64,000 bases of DNA, taken from the NCBI RefSeq assembly GCF_030936135.1, contig NC_082611.1:7145001-7209000 (forward strand). The letters run 5' to 3'. Shown here in pieces: positions 27,501 to 38,500 of the stretch; within the stretch, counting starts at the first letter, position 1; every line of letters starts with the position of its first letter. The notes under the pieces were generated by a model. It searched no databases, had not been told where the DNA came from, and worked only from the letters and a program-made list of their open reading frames with translations. Origin of the DNA: Gavia stellata (lineage: Eukaryota; Chordata; Aves; Gaviiformes; Gaviidae). Both the position numbers and the translations under genes were made by a program.

Positions 27501-30500
27501 CTTCCCTGAGCAGCCTGTTCCAATGCTCGACAACCATTTCGGTGAAGAAATTTTTCCCAATATCCAATCTAAACCTCCCCCGGCACAACTTGAGGCCATT
27601 TCCTCTTGTCCTATTGCTTGTTACTTGGGAGAAGCAACCAACACCTACCTCGCTACAACCTCCTTTCAGGTAGTTGTAGAGAGCTATAAGGTCTTCCCTG
27701 AGCCTCCTTGTATTACTTTGGCATACAAATAAGTTAACATCAGAAGGCCTAGCAGCTACACTTACAGTAGTGATTTAATTCTGACAAGGTGGGTGCTTTA
27801 GAAGTGAGTTTCTTCATTGCTCCACAATGCAAAGTAAAGCATGTAAGATGGGACTGTGTCAGAGCACGTGAACTGCATTTCTTTCAGCTAAAAAACTAAC
27901 CCAGACAATGCACTGCAGGAAAGCACCTAGTTGCTCCAGCAGCAAATTGGCCATCAGCCCACAGGACCAGAGCTTATCCAAAATAACTTCCTCAACCACC
28001 CAGATGTGCACAGATTTGATGGCAGGTCTTTGGCACCACCTGCTTGATCTTATTGGTCTGCCCTGCTAATGCTGCCAACTGCAGTGCAACCCTGTGCAAG
28101 GCAGGAGGAGTCTAAGCACAACTTAAGACAAACCCAGCATACATTACTATATACAATTATGCTTATTAATCCTCGCTTGCATTTGGGTGGAAGGAGGAGA
28201 GGAAATAAGACAGGAGCCTCCTCATGTGAAAACAGATTTAGTCTACATTTGATTAGGTACAAAAGGATGTATTTTTTACAGTTTTGGAAAATATTGTTTA
28301 GACAGCTTGCATTCTGACAGATGTGAAGTGAGAATACAGGCTAAATATGGCTCTTCTTGTTGTTCATTCTGAAAGGATCAAAGCCGCAATAGCTTACTAT
28401 TGAGTTCCTCCCTAAACAGTTGCTTCAGAACTTAGTTTTGCTATTTACACTTGCCACTATGCATTTGCTTTTCCTCATCTTCACCCAATGTTTCTTACAG
28501 ATACTCAATTCACAAGAACACAAAGTACACAGGACAAGCTGACAGCTGTGACCAGCCCCAATTTGTTTCTGTTTGTGAACACTTGCTGTCATTAAGTACC
28601 TCAATGAACATTTATATCAATTTGGGTTGAATACATAGCTTGGAATTGGGCTCTACTATATAAAAAAAGAAAAAATCATGGTATCTTTTCATCTTTAAAA
28701 AAAGAGAGCTTCTCCCTCCTTATGCAGGATAATAATTCTCTTCACATTGGAAGTGAATTATCTGTCCTCTGTCAGCAGGACAGTATCTAGAAGTCTCCTA
28801 ACTTGCCATCTCATTTTCCACGCTTTAGAAAGCAGTCTTTTATTCTACAGAAAGGATTACAGTAAACAAAAACCCCTGCCTTTCCTTTCACAGGACAGAA
28901 ATGAACCTGTACATTGATGGTACTCCTATCCAATATGTATAGCTAGCAAAAAAAAAAATCTTAAAGGTGGGATGCAATTACCCTACACTCCTAGATAACC
29001 TACACAAACAGTGCAGGCTGGTTCCTTCCCCCAACAAACAGCTCTCATGGCTGCTGGAAGATCTGCTGACCGCATCTAGTCTTACATTTCCAGTTTCTTA
29101 GCTATTACTTTGATACCTCCTTCACATGAGCTTCTACAGAAAAAGAATGTCCTAGACTTCAGTGGGTTAATTTTCAAGTTTATTTATACGTGGAATGAGA
29201 ACAAGGTCTGCCAGTTTTAGCACACCTATAGGTTTGGCTGGAGGACCTTAAGTGTAATTTATTTCGTAAGTATTCCTTGGAATGAAACGGGCAGTAGTGT
29301 TCTTGATTATTCAAGATAATAATAGATAAATGCAATACACCTAGAGAACTACAGCTAAACACACGTCTTCTAACATGGACGCAGGCATATAATCAGCATA
29401 CAAATGTTCATACTCTTTTTGACCAGGGCACTGCTTATACTAACTGACCAAGGACACTATCTTTAGTTGTTTAGCTATTGCGTTGATCAGTCCCAGAACA
29501 CACTTAAAAAACCCAATGGATTTTATTCAACTATTTTGCAGAAAAATACATCCTATTTAATGCTCTGACACAGAAAAAAACCCCCAAACTCTTATTAATT
29601 TAATCCATATTTGTGAAGAAAAAGCAGTGTTAAAGGTACCTGAATTGACAAAACCAACACAACTCAAAAGATGACAGTGACTAAAGGATAGATCAGCTTG
29701 AAGAGGGGAGTGTAAATTACATGTTGACAAGTGGGTGAGATTCACAAGTTTGACTTGCATTTTGAGGAGGATAAAGGTTATTTAGCTATATTAGTCTAAT
29801 GCTTTTCTGATCTGGGCTAGAGAAATAAAAGCACAAAGTAGAAGCACTACAAACAGTTATGAACACACAGTAATCCCAGTGAGTATTAATATAAATTCTA
29901 TTAATAGGTCATAACCAAATCTATTAATAGCTTTGTGGTATCTAACTTCACTGTACTTCTTTCTGCAGTGCTACATGCACAAGCCAATTTCTTTAAAGAA
30001 ACTCACAGATTTTGTGAAGATTGAATTGTCAAAGGCAGAACAAGCCAGATCAGAATATAAGCAAAACAAATGCGGGGGGGGGGGGGGCGTGGAGAAGAAG
30101 GAATGAACTTCAACATGAAAATATTTCCGATTAGCAACTCTGCCTAACTCACCCTTTCCTCAGATTCTTCAAATATTGCTTGACCCAAGGTAGGAAGAGC
30201 TACATCAATAATAGATGGCATTCTGCACAGATTCAGCAAGCAGACACACAGCGAGAGTCTGCTCAAAAGACTGGAGTTCACTCTCTTGACACCCTGAAAG
30301 CAGGCAGTGTACCAAGCAGTTTTGCCCCATTATTTTAGTATTTGGGGCTTCATAGAGTTTTTCAAGAGGAAATTTTAAAGAAAGTGCTTGCTAATCCTTC
30401 CTTTCTACACAAAGAAGAATCACAATGAATTAATTTCAACCTAGTTTAACTATACTTGCCTTCATTAAGTTATTAAACTTCAGAAATGGATAGAGCTGGA

Positions 30501-32504
30501 TAAGTTGAACGCTTATACCTAACATAGTTTAACACAGCAAAATGGGAGGCCGAAAAGTTTCAAGACATGTGACCAATCTTAATTTATGTAGGAAGTCAAG
30601 CACTCCAACTGTCTTCTACACAAAACCCAAATTCATAACGAACTATACTTCAGATTTCAAATAGGATTCATCATTCTGCATCTTCCTTTCCTGACAGGTT
30701 AATCTTTGCTCCTGTAGTATTCTTGTTTGCTTCAGAGAGAAACAAAACTCTTATCCAAGAAAATAGTGGGCAAGAAGAAAAACCCAGCTCAGAAAGGTCT
30801 TAACCCCAGATTAGTTTAAGCAAGCCATTGAATTCTACTTTGCTAATACTCTTGGAAATACATATAAAAAAGAAAAATCAATCTTAATTTCTTAAGTTAA
30901 TACTAAGACCTACTTATTCCCTCTTGTCTGCAGGAAAGATTAGTTGCTGTGGAGAAGATTGTACAGTAGAACATATTAGTATCATTTCAGACAAATATAA
31001 CAACTAAGAAATCAAATTAGATGACAATTTCACAGCTTGTTTTAAGAAAGATATGCTCACAGAGACATAAAAGTCACTGTCTAAACAACCTGAAGAATCA
31101 AAGTCTACTTTCATTGTTCACAGTAGAGAAAGTTATCCTCTGTAAGAGAGTTAAAATATTTCAGCCAATCTGTATGGTACATCTGCAATGTAGAGCTATC
31201 TAAAAAACATTTAGCAATATAATAGTGAACCTGCTGGCTGATATAAGGCACATAAATCATCTTTCATTGTCCAGCATGCTTTTTCTTGAAATTAGTAAAC
31301 CTACTTGTATTTAACCAACATTCTACCACTTTGTTTCTAAAAATTCAGTAAGAGTTGCAATTTAATTGACACAACATAAAACACATCCCATTTTGCAACA
31401 TTATTGACATCAGACTATAGCAACAAAAAACCATAATCCCCAACAAAAAACTGATGATGCTACACTTTTAGAGTACACAAAAGCAAGAATATTAAGTTAG
31501 TGATCTCTTTAATTCTACAGTTCTGCCAACTTCTGTTTCGTTGGCAAGTAGCCAAGTATTCTCCAACCTAAGTACTATCTTTTAATATACATTAAATACA
31601 TAATAATGATTTACAGGTACAGAATAGAAAAGCAATCTCATACCGCATCCTAATGAACAAATTTTTTTAAAACTTAAAATTAGCTAAACCAATAACTCAG
31701 CCTCACTGATTTATACTTGCTTCAATACATCTACTAACCCAACAACAGGAAAAGAAAAGCTAGATTAATCAGCAGCCACAATCTGCTCTATTTAATATTA
31801 AATAACTCAAATGGGCATCACAACATTTATTTTGAATACATAATACAAAAACTAGCAAACACACTACAGTTATTTAGAAAACTGAAGTGATTTAAGAAAA
31901 AGCCTAATAGCAGTCAGTTTAATAAAAAGATACAAGAAAAAACAAGTCATTAGAATACAGATTATACATTCACACAACAAGCGGTTTTGCTAAAAAAAAA
32001 AAAGTAAGCAATATGCAACTTCCAGCCAAGTTTCACACTAGCGGCAATGAGGGCGTATCAATCAGTGTTTTAAAGTGAAAATGGTACCAAGTCACAAAAG
32101 AAAACACACACAGAAGTTACAAAACATACCAGAAAACATCTAAGAATTTTGATGACGTATTTACAGAAATAAAACAGCAATTGTAACTAGGCGGAGACTA
32201 GTTATTCATAGCAACTAATAAACACTGAGTCATTACCTTAGTCATTGTCCTGTTAGTTCAACATGTATTCTTTCCTCCATTTCAGAGAAAGCAGTTATTT
32301 TCAAAGCAGACTAGATAAAGCATGCTTCTTCAAAGAAGTCAGCTACTTACCATGAAAGCTAAACTCTCCAGAATTAACAACATTCAGAGAACATATAGTT
32401 TCTCTACAAGAAGAAAAGAGTTCTCACCTGAGTGCATATGTATAGCCAGTGTTCTCTGGCAGACATTGGGGAGGAGTGTACATGTGTAGACGTGAAAAGT
32501 CCAT
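9393..32504 (-). CDS. SUN1: SUN1, SUN domain-containing protein 1 (inner nuclear membrane LINC-complex protein), complete coding sequence
   Basis: SUN1 spans the inner nuclear membrane. Its C-terminal SUN domain binds KASH peptides of nesprins in the perinuclear space, and its N-terminus contacts lamin A and telomere-attachment proteins. Twenty coding exons were joined by reading splice sites: 32428-32504, 25726-25920, 25197-25387, 24041-24067, 23742-23936, 21907-22029, 20794-20877, 18078-18171, 17904-17962, 16549-16694, 16169-16393, 15584-15670, 15167-15210, 13987-14122, 12768-13022, 12135-12219, 11504-11619, 10844-11011, 9939-10031 and 9393-9506. They sum to 2514 nt, or 837 codons plus stop, and phase holds at every junction. 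Order: nucleoplasmic N-terminus (1 to about 310), hydrophobic segments near 312-327 and 337-355, coiled coils (about 398-561) and SUN domain (about 665-835). Expected SUN-domain residues are present: C683 (KASH disulphide position), C721 and C825 (cation-loop pair), H748, Y823 and Y827 (KASH pocket). The ATG sits in a good Kozak context (ACATGG). Confidence 0.96.
9939..10031 (-). CDS. SUN1: SUN1 coding exon, SUN domain
   Basis: This exon holds 93 nt, 31 codons: [20 protein letters not shown], then [11 protein letters not shown]. It matches human GLENEYQEEGQLLGQFTYDQ. The acceptor is GTTATAG and the donor is GTGATG|GTAAGT. Confidence 0.95.
10844..11011 (-). CDS. SUN1: SUN1 coding exon, SUN domain
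   Basis: This exon holds 168 nt, 56 codons: [20 protein letters not shown] and [20 protein letters not shown]. It carries C721 of the cation-loop cysteine pair and H748 of the KASH pocket. The acceptor is CTGTCTAG and the donor is GTATAT|GTAAGT. Confidence 0.96.
11504..11619 (-). CDS. SUN1: SUN1 coding exon, SUN domain with KASH-disulphide cysteine
   Basis: This 116-nt exon encodes [20 protein letters not shown] and [20 protein letters not shown]683 is the cysteine that forms an intermolecular disulphide with KASH peptides in SUN proteins. The acceptor is CTTTTTTGAG and the donor is ATTCAG|GTAATT. Confidence 0.96.
12135..12219 (-). CDS. SUN1: SUN1 coding exon, start of SUN domain
   Basis: This 85-nt exon encodes [20 protein letters not shown] and VDFALESG. 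It is nearly identical to mammalian SUN1 here. The acceptor is GTACCTGCAG and the donor is CTGGAG|GTAAAT. Confidence 0.96.
12768..13022 (-). CDS. SUN1: SUN1 coding exon, region before SUN domain
   Basis: This exon holds 255 nt, 85 codons. It includes [40 protein letters not shown] and GISGITEA, matching the conserved linker and helical autoinhibitory region ahead of the SUN domain. The acceptor is CTTCTACTAG and the donor is GAAGCG|GTGAGT. Confidence 0.95.
13987..14122 (-). CDS. SUN1: SUN1 coding exon, luminal coiled coil
   Basis: This 136-nt exon encodes [20 protein letters not shown] and [20 protein letters not shown]. The acceptor is GTTTTTGTCAG and the donor is GAAAAA|GTAAGT. It ends at phase 0. 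Confidence 0.93.
15167..15210 (-). CDS. SUN1: SUN1 coding exon, luminal coiled coil (short)
   Basis: This 44-nt exon encodes [14 protein letters not shown]. The human counterpart contains AIQKELEQTKQKT. The acceptor is TATTTTTTAG and the donor is ATGAG|GTATAA. Confidence 0.9.
15584..15670 (-). CDS. SUN1: SUN1 coding exon, luminal coiled coil
   Basis: This exon holds 87 nt, 29 codons: [20 protein letters not shown] and LEKLSAESK. It matches human DFMAFHQEHEVRMSHLEDIL. The acceptor is CTGTTTAAG and the donor is TCCAAG|GTATTG. Confidence 0.94.
16169..16393 (-). CDS. SUN1: SUN1 coding exon, luminal coiled coil
   Basis: This exon holds 225 nt, 75 codons at phase 0. It includes [20 protein letters not shown] and [20 protein letters not shown], a heptad-like pattern typical of the SUN1 luminal coiled coil. 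The acceptor is ATACCTTAG and the donor is GAAAAG|GTAAGA. Confidence 0.92.
16549..16694 (-). CDS. SUN1: SUN1 coding exon, membrane exit into lumen
   Basis: This 146-nt exon begins [20 protein letters not shown], completing the transmembrane segment. It continues through [14 protein letters not shown] and ends in Lys at phase 0. The acceptor is GTGGTCTAG and the donor is CCAAAG|GTAAGG. Confidence 0.94.
17904..17962 (-). CDS. SUN1: SUN1 coding exon, transmembrane segment
   Basis: This 59-nt exon encodes [20 protein letters not shown], the core of the membrane-spanning segment. The acceptor is CTTTCTCTAG and the donor is ACTAG|GTACGT. Confidence 0.94.
18078..18171 (-). CDS. SUN1: SUN1 coding exon, first hydrophobic segment
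   Basis: This 94-nt exon encodes [20 protein letters not shown] and SLLKVFLVR. It aligns with the human AASGVFWWLGIGWYQFVTLI segment. The acceptor is GTCTTCTAG and the donor is AGAAG|GTGTGT. Confidence 0.94.
18810..18823. repeat. (CA)7 microsatellite
   Basis: A short perfect CA dinucleotide run lies in a SUN1 intron. Confidence 0.9.
20794..20877 (-). CDS. SUN1: SUN1 coding exon, probable alternatively used segment
   Basis: This 84-nt exon encodes [20 protein letters not shown] and VNEESI. The acceptor is GTGTTGCAG and the donor is TCAATAT|GTAAGT. It is a multiple of three with matching entry and exit phase, so it can be skipped in frame. Mammalian SUN1 is heavily spliced in this region; alternative use here is an inference. 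Confidence 0.88.
21907..22029 (-). CDS. SUN1: SUN1 coding exon, pre-membrane segment
   Basis: This 123-nt exon encodes [20 protein letters not shown] and [17 protein letters not shown]. It is amphipathic to hydrophobic, and corresponds to the human segment following the YFLLQILRRIGAVGQ region. The acceptor is TTCAATAG and the donor is TTTAAAG|GTACCT. Confidence 0.92.
23742..23936 (-). CDS. SUN1: SUN1 coding exon with zinc-finger-like motif
   Basis: This 195-nt exon contains [20 protein letters not shown] and then [12 protein letters not shown]. Cysteines at residues 191 and 194 match the proposed zinc-finger-like motif of SUN1. The position that is His in human (LTAH) is Tyr207 here, with His211 four residues on. 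The acceptor is GTTTGCTAG and the donor is ATCTA|GTAAGT. Confidence 0.94.
24041..24067 (-). CDS. SUN1: SUN1 27-nt microexon
   Basis: This very short exon encodes LDDEGDPK between split Gly codons. The acceptor is CTTTTGAAG and the donor is AAAG|GTAACT. It has the same entry and exit phase, so skipping would remove nine residues without a frameshift. The human protein has a similar acidic LDDDGDLKG segment at this point. Confidence 0.9.
25197..25387 (-). CDS. SUN1: SUN1 coding exon, nucleoplasmic segment
   Basis: This 191-nt exon begins [20 protein letters not shown] after a split Lys codon. It ends [14 protein letters not shown], a conserved SUN1 signature. The acceptor is TCTCCTAG and the donor is TGGG|GTAGGC. 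Confidence 0.94.
25726..25920 (-). CDS. SUN1: SUN1 coding exon, nucleoplasmic N-terminus
   Basis: This 195-nt exon contains [20 protein letters not shown] and [11 protein letters not shown]. The acceptor is TTTTGCTGCAG and the donor is TTCTAA|GTAAGC. It matches the conserved Ser/Arg-rich N-terminal segment of SUN1, which is lamin A-binding in mammals. Confidence 0.95.
27351..27710 (-). mobile_element. CR1 LINE 3' fragment
   Basis: The plus strand starts AGAATCATAGAACTGTTTAG and continues GTTGGAAAAGACC, ATCATCAAGTCCAGCC, CCTGAGCAGCCTGTTCCAAT and ATAAGGTCTTCCCTGAGCCT. This is the reverse complement of the avian CR1 3' end, so the element points along the minus strand. It is 5'-truncated, as most CR1 copies are. 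CR1 is the main avian LINE, which supports the bird assignment. Confidence 0.93.
30074..30087. repeat. G14 homopolymer
   Basis: Fourteen consecutive G on the plus strand (C on the SUN1 sense strand) lie 65 nt from the exon-like segment at 30153-30293. A similar G-rich run lies at 61856-61865 in the DNAAF5 intron. Confidence 0.9.
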
Positions 32505-32524
32505 GTTGACTGTTTCAAATCATA
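32428..32524 (-). CDS. SUN1: SUN1 exon with start codon
   Basis: The acceptor TTTTACAG is followed by 20 nt of 5' UTR, then an ATG at 32504-32502. The peptide is [20 protein letters not shown], then YTYAL. The donor is CTCAG|GTGAGA, leaving two bases of a Ser codon. The beginning matches the known SUN1 N-terminus. Confidence 0.95.
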
Positions 32525-35500
32525 CTGTAAAAGGTGAAAATAAAGTAATGCAATGACTTAAAGTTACGTAAAGTCAATGTAAGAGCCCTTGCACTGTTCA
32601 GCCTGTGTTATGAAGTACTGAAACAAAAAAGCTACTGTTACCAGAAATATGGAGCTCTCAGTATTTCAGCAGTATTGCTGCTAATGCTAGATATCCCTTA
32701 TCGGTACTGCATGAAGCTCAGTGTACTTCTGACCGCAACTTTCTTTATGATACTCTATTTTCAGCAATTTCCGAGTTCTCTAGAACATTACTGTAGTATG
32801 AGCCAAGCTCTTATCACAACTATACTACAACACTTCCACAGGAACTAAGTTACTCTAGCATCCCTAAAATCTAAGCATAAAAAATTAAAAAACTACGTAG
32901 CCATGCCTTCAGAGATCTCTTCATAATGAGTTTTGCTTTGAAAGCCCACTGAGGAAAGCACAGGCTGTTCTGTGCACCAACAAAGCTTAACACAGATGAA
33001 AGCTGAGAAAGTTTTTACATATAGTCAAATCATTTTACTCTACAACCTTTGAACACCATCCACTAAGCAGCAAGGAAGCTTCCTTCGTTTCACATCAAAT
33101 GGCAATATTTGGTATTGGTTAATTTATTCTTTTCATAAAAACAGTGAATACACACCCTAGCAGAAGGGCCAACTGCAAAGTGACTCACATGGCTAGAATT
33201 AGGTACATTTCCCAGAGTGCCATCCACTTCCAAAAAAAATAATACCCAAAATCAAACCCAACCCACACTTGTAAAACTTTCCATGGGGTCTTTGAAAAGT
33301 GTTCTAGATTTACGAAGAAAATAAAAACTAATGTTTTTGTATCAAGAAACTTGCAGAGCTGCATGGGTGACTACTTGTGGCATTATACAATTTGACTTTT
33401 AAGTTCAAAATATTTGCAAAAAACCTTGAGTTTCTCAGTTTTATTAGCCACAAGGAAAGTTTTGCTTTTCCAGAAAAGATTCTTTGACAGTTGGTTATTC
33501 ATGGTTAACAAAATAGGGATCTGACTATCCTGGAATTGCATGGTTAGCAAAGCAGAATCCTGGCTATTTTCAGATCATCTACAGCTCCTGTTTCAGCAGC
33601 AGTAAAACATATTCCACACAACTGTGTTGACATGCCTAAACTAAGGTAAAAATATCCCTTGCTACACTTCAATTCTTATAAAGAAAACATCAACAAGTAT
33701 CTCATTTTGGAGATGCACTTTGCTATGCTGAAGTAAGAGTTTTCATTTGTATAGCTACATATACATAAGAAACAGACAAAAAGCACGGAGTCACAGGTAC
33801 AGGTAATAGCAGTTGAAAAAGAAATCTCTATACATAACACTAAAATGCTCTTAGTCAGTCCACCTGTAGCCTCCAAATCCTGATGTCAATAAGGCAGGAG
33901 GATATTTCCATTACTACTGAAGATAGAGTTTCCTTCCCGTTTTTTAAAAAAAAAAAAAAAAAAAAATCAAAACTTACAGGCCTAAACATCATAGCTTTCT
34001 GAAACCAAGCACCTCCCATGCATTTATGGGATTAATGAAAAATAAGGTCTCTCACTTCAGCAACTTATAATATTAGAAAACTGATTAGAAAACTAATATT
34101 AGAGAAAGCATTTCCATTAAGTGATCTTTCTCTAAACTTACTTCACCTGTCCCAGAGCCATAATGCTTTCACTGGCTTGTATATAAAATTTGTTGTTTGT
34201 TTAAAGGAAGCTTAAATCAGTAGTGCAGAAATATTAGCAAAGCAGTCTAACTCTCTTGATAGAATAAGCAGCAAATACTGCTAGAATACACAATAACTGC
34301 TGCCATACTTGAACAACAAATAAGAGCTCATCTTAGGACATAGGAAACAGGAACCAGGGAGTAATGATTGCCCAGTAACAAAAGTGGAGATACAGTGAAT
34401 TTTAAGGTGAGCAATGTTGATAACATCAGACAGCACTTGTTTTAAACAACAGCAAAACAGGTTTCTCAGACATATGACCACTGAAATTCAAAACCATGAT
34501 TAAGGTTGATCTGTTTAAATTGGTCCACCCCAATAGAAAGATTTTTGAAATCACAAGCCAGGGACACCTCTGTTTAGTTTCCACTAGAGCTGATCTTGAC
34601 GAATCAGCCCACATCATTTCATCAATAAACCTACTTTTTAACTGGCAACTCAATAGCCGATGTAATGCTTTTGACACCCAGCAGTCTTTTCCCACATGGA
34701 AAGCTAGGCTACGCAGGTGAGCTTTCAGTAGCTACCCAACTCCTCCCTCTGTCTCTGCTACCCATACCGGCCAGGCAAAGGCAGACTTTGAAAAATAACA
34801 TATTGGCTCAGCTTCTTTACTGTTCTTTTCCCCTTTCCTACCAGTTCTCTATTTACTTGATTTCTAAAGAAATAAAATGCTAGAGTTTGCATCATATTCC
34901 TTATTTGTTAAGGTTTGAAATACATCATTAAGTTAGTATCAGATCGAATATGTACTTGACAATGGCACTGCTAACTGAAAAGCCTTGCAGGTATTTATGC
35001 ATAGGTCTATTAATAGCTGGTTTTCATAGCACCAAGATCTCTGGTAAGCGTAACAGGTTTGCCATTTAAACACCACATAGTTAGAAATCACTCTTAGAAG
35101 ATTTAGAGGCTTGGTTTGATTCACTGTTTGTCTGGTGCTCTAAAATTAATTCAGACTCAATGGGAAAAACATTTACTCAATTTTTCAAAGCAACAAAACA
35201 GCCTTAACTGACTTAAGCAGAACTTGAAAATAATCTTCAGAGATAACCACCACAATTTTCAAAAACAAGCATCTAAAATTTACTATGAAACTGGATATTT
35301 TTTTAAAAACCTGGCCACTAGTTCAGTAACTTAATTTTAGTTATCCATTTCTTCAAAACAAAACCCTCAAAACAAACAATCAATCCAATTTATTTAATAG
35401 AAATTAGTATTAGTAGAAATAGTATTAGTAGAAATATTCTACATACTTATTACAGCAGAACTTTAAATTATGGAACAGACCAGGGGTGGGTGGAGGACAA

Positions 35501-38500
35501 TAACTCCCTCTAATTTGTTCACTCATGTTTAACAGCACTCCACCTTTCATCTATTATTTCTTCTCATTTATGAAACTTTCAACTGGAACAGAAAGAGACA
35601 TGCTAATAAAATATTTTGGAAATTTAAAACCACAGAACTTGGCAGAGAACCCGAGATGTAGACATAGTACTTAGTTCCAGTTCAAACACTTCTGGATGCC
35701 CAGCAGATTTATGATTTAGGTACATAGATCTGTCTGGACTCAGATTCATGTAGGCTTTTGGTATCAGCTTTGCTGCAAGCATTACTGGGCCCAAACTTTA
35801 AATAGCCTTTTTTCCTTCCTCAGAAGCCCATAAACATCTATTCCTAAGCACTAAGGGATGTAGAGTGAAAGAACTCAGCATGTAGTTGCATAGAAAACCC
35901 CAAGTAGTAGGAGTGCATTTATAAGACAACCTAAAGGCACTTAAAGAGAAGCACACATTTCAGCTAGAAGGCAAGTGTACACTAGAATGCGCCTCAACTT
36001 ACAAACTAGCTTCCACGTTCCTGGAGAGGAGACAGATGGATTATTTGCTCTTTTGGGGGAAGCAGACAACAAACATCTCAAGCATGATCTCTCCTTTGCA
36101 ATTCAACTGAATCAGTGTTACAATAAATCAGCAGAGTAGAAGAGCAGAAGACACAGATTCTGATTTGGCCAGAACACAAGGAAGCACAGGGACTCCTGTA
36201 ATCAGTGCAGCAGAATTTACTTTTGCACAAAGCCCCTTGCATGTCTCCAGAGGATGTGGGTTATGAAGCACCTGAGTGGCATGAGACCGCACCACTACCT
36301 CATAAGCCTGTTTATCTGAAAATCACTTTGAGAATCAGCCAGCCTCAACGAAACCCTAGTACCACTGCAGCAAACTTCCTGGCTTTCATGGAAGGTGATG
36401 AGATGCTCTGATAATGGCCTTTAAGCACAGAAGCATCACCAAATGCACTTTGTATATACGCTACAAGCATGTGACTACGTCCCTTTGGGTACATAAATAG
36501 ACTTCCACCAACACACTAGCTAGGTACTTCCCCAAGAACACCCTTTGTGACAAAGGAAGCATTAAATCGCCATTTCACAAACGGGACCCTGGCAGAGTAG
36601 AAATATTCACCAGGAAGACTGTTACAGAATGAGAAAATTTACAAGAAAGCATGTCTTATTTTTTATGTTACAAGGGGTAAAAAAATTAAACATTTAAAGT
36701 CTTAGAGAGACATTGGTAGTACTGCTTCAATTAGACCCTATTCTATCCTTACCTTTTAAAGCAAACAAATCAAGTTTAAGTCATTATGATTTAACATACT
36801 AATGCCAGAAAAGCTAAACAGACTTTTGGGCAAATTATTAATAAGAATGAAACTGGAGTATGCAATCCTATCAGTTCCTGAGAGCAAGCCATTTTTCACT
36901 TGTAATTTCAATTTCTATTTTCTACTATTATGCAGAATAGCCAATAAAATTCCTCTTTTTGGTAAAAGACAAATTCCTAAGTAAATCTACTCCACGAAGA
37001 ATGTTTCCAGATACCCAATTAACTACTAGTTTAAACAGGCTGAAGAGCAAAGAGCTCCAAGCTAAATCAGCATTTTATTAAAACACACATTCTTAAAACA
37101 TTAGTATTGCTTTAAAACGAAAGTACAAAGGCAAACAAAAAAATCCCAAGTAATAAAACCCACATTTTAAACTAGATGTTACCATTGAGTATTATAGCAA
37201 AGATTCTCAAATACAGGTGTCAAACTGTAACACCACTAACAAAAAAGAGGTTCTTCCCAAAGCAGTAATACTGCATATTCACATTAAGCACCCCTTCAAA
37301 TGGTTTTTAAAAGGAAGGTCGATAGAAACCAGCTATACATTGAGCTACGGTGAAACAACAAACCCGCCTGTTCATGTTCATTGTTTACACACACACAGCA
37401 CCTGTAACACCGCATGGCAACACACCGAGTCATTTTATAAGCTAGCAACCTCCAGCCCGTCTCACAACCAAATACATACAGAGTCTTCAGCGCACAAGCC
37501 TCACCAGGCCTCTGCATTTAAAGAGATTCAGCGCTTTGCTCAAGGCCTCCCCCATCAGACTCCACAAGCTGCCACAGAATCCGGGAGTTTCAAAGCGCTC
37601 CAGCAGCCTGCCCAGGCAAGCCTCCGGGCCGGCGGGGCCGCACGGGAAGGGTGGAAGGCGCGGCCGGTACCCAGCGCCGCGGCTGCACCGGCGGGGGGGA
37701 GCGGGGGGCGCCGGGGGGCCGCCGCGCCGCGCCCGCGATGGCGGCCCGGGCTCAGGGCGCGCTCCCCGGCGGACAGGACATACTGTTCCATGCCACACCG
37801 CAGGATCCCAAAATGGCTTCCGGGCCCCAACAAAGCCCGCAGGATCCGACGGATGCGGCCCAGCCTCCCTGAGCTTCCCCTGTCACTCAGGGGCTGAGTT
37901 TGAATTCACTGGACGCGGCCGGCGCGGCCAGCCCCCCGCTCTCCACCCGCTGCCTTCCCCGCCGAGGGGTCCCACGCTCCCAGCTCGCTCCCTGCGGACG
38001 CGTGTGCGCACGTCATTCCTGTTGGTTTTAACCATCAGCTCACCGGCAGCTAGCCAAAGGCATGGTGTACTTACTGTCTCGCGTTCCTAAGGCGCTTCAC
38101 TTGCCCAATAAAACAACCTCAATATTAACCGTCTAACAAAACACAAGCCAACTTACAACTAACTCCTACACCCGAATGCCTAAAATGTCCACAACTCTCA
38201 TAATCGCCAAGTCCGCCAAGTAGCACAGATTTAAGGGTATATAGCTGCCATATTTACTAATACATCAGTGTAAAGAGCCTACTAAGCTTGTCAGCAAAGC
38301 CCTCCATACAGACCACTAACAACAAAAAAGCCTGCAGCTCACTTCCGTAATGTTATTACGAAAACCAGCAAATAGTAATACACCCCCAGAGGGGACAGGG
38401 GAAATTAGACAGTAAGATCAACTTGGAAATTCAACAGAAGCATTAGCCTGTAATAGTCAGTTGCAAAGCACTAAGAATTTTTTTTTAAAAAACGAGCGAA

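Larger units (their letters stand above)
25921..32427 (-). other. SUN1 intron 2 (between first and second coding exons)
   Basis: This 6.5-kb intron holds a CR1 LINE fragment near 27.35-27.71 kb, a 14-base G run at 30074-30087 and a 141-nt exon-like segment at 30153-30293. Nothing else in it was recognised. The remaining SUN1 introns between 9507 and 25725 are ordinary AT-rich sequence with only short simple repeats. Confidence 0.75.

Noticed and set aside
33946-33966. 21-base A run as a possible retroposed poly(A) tail
   Set aside because: No recognisable gene or SINE body upstream and no target-site duplication seen.
34426-34720. Overlapping 89- and 74-codon frames on opposite strands in SUN1 intron 1
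   Set aside because: No domain and no splice context; lengths expected by chance in 64 kb.
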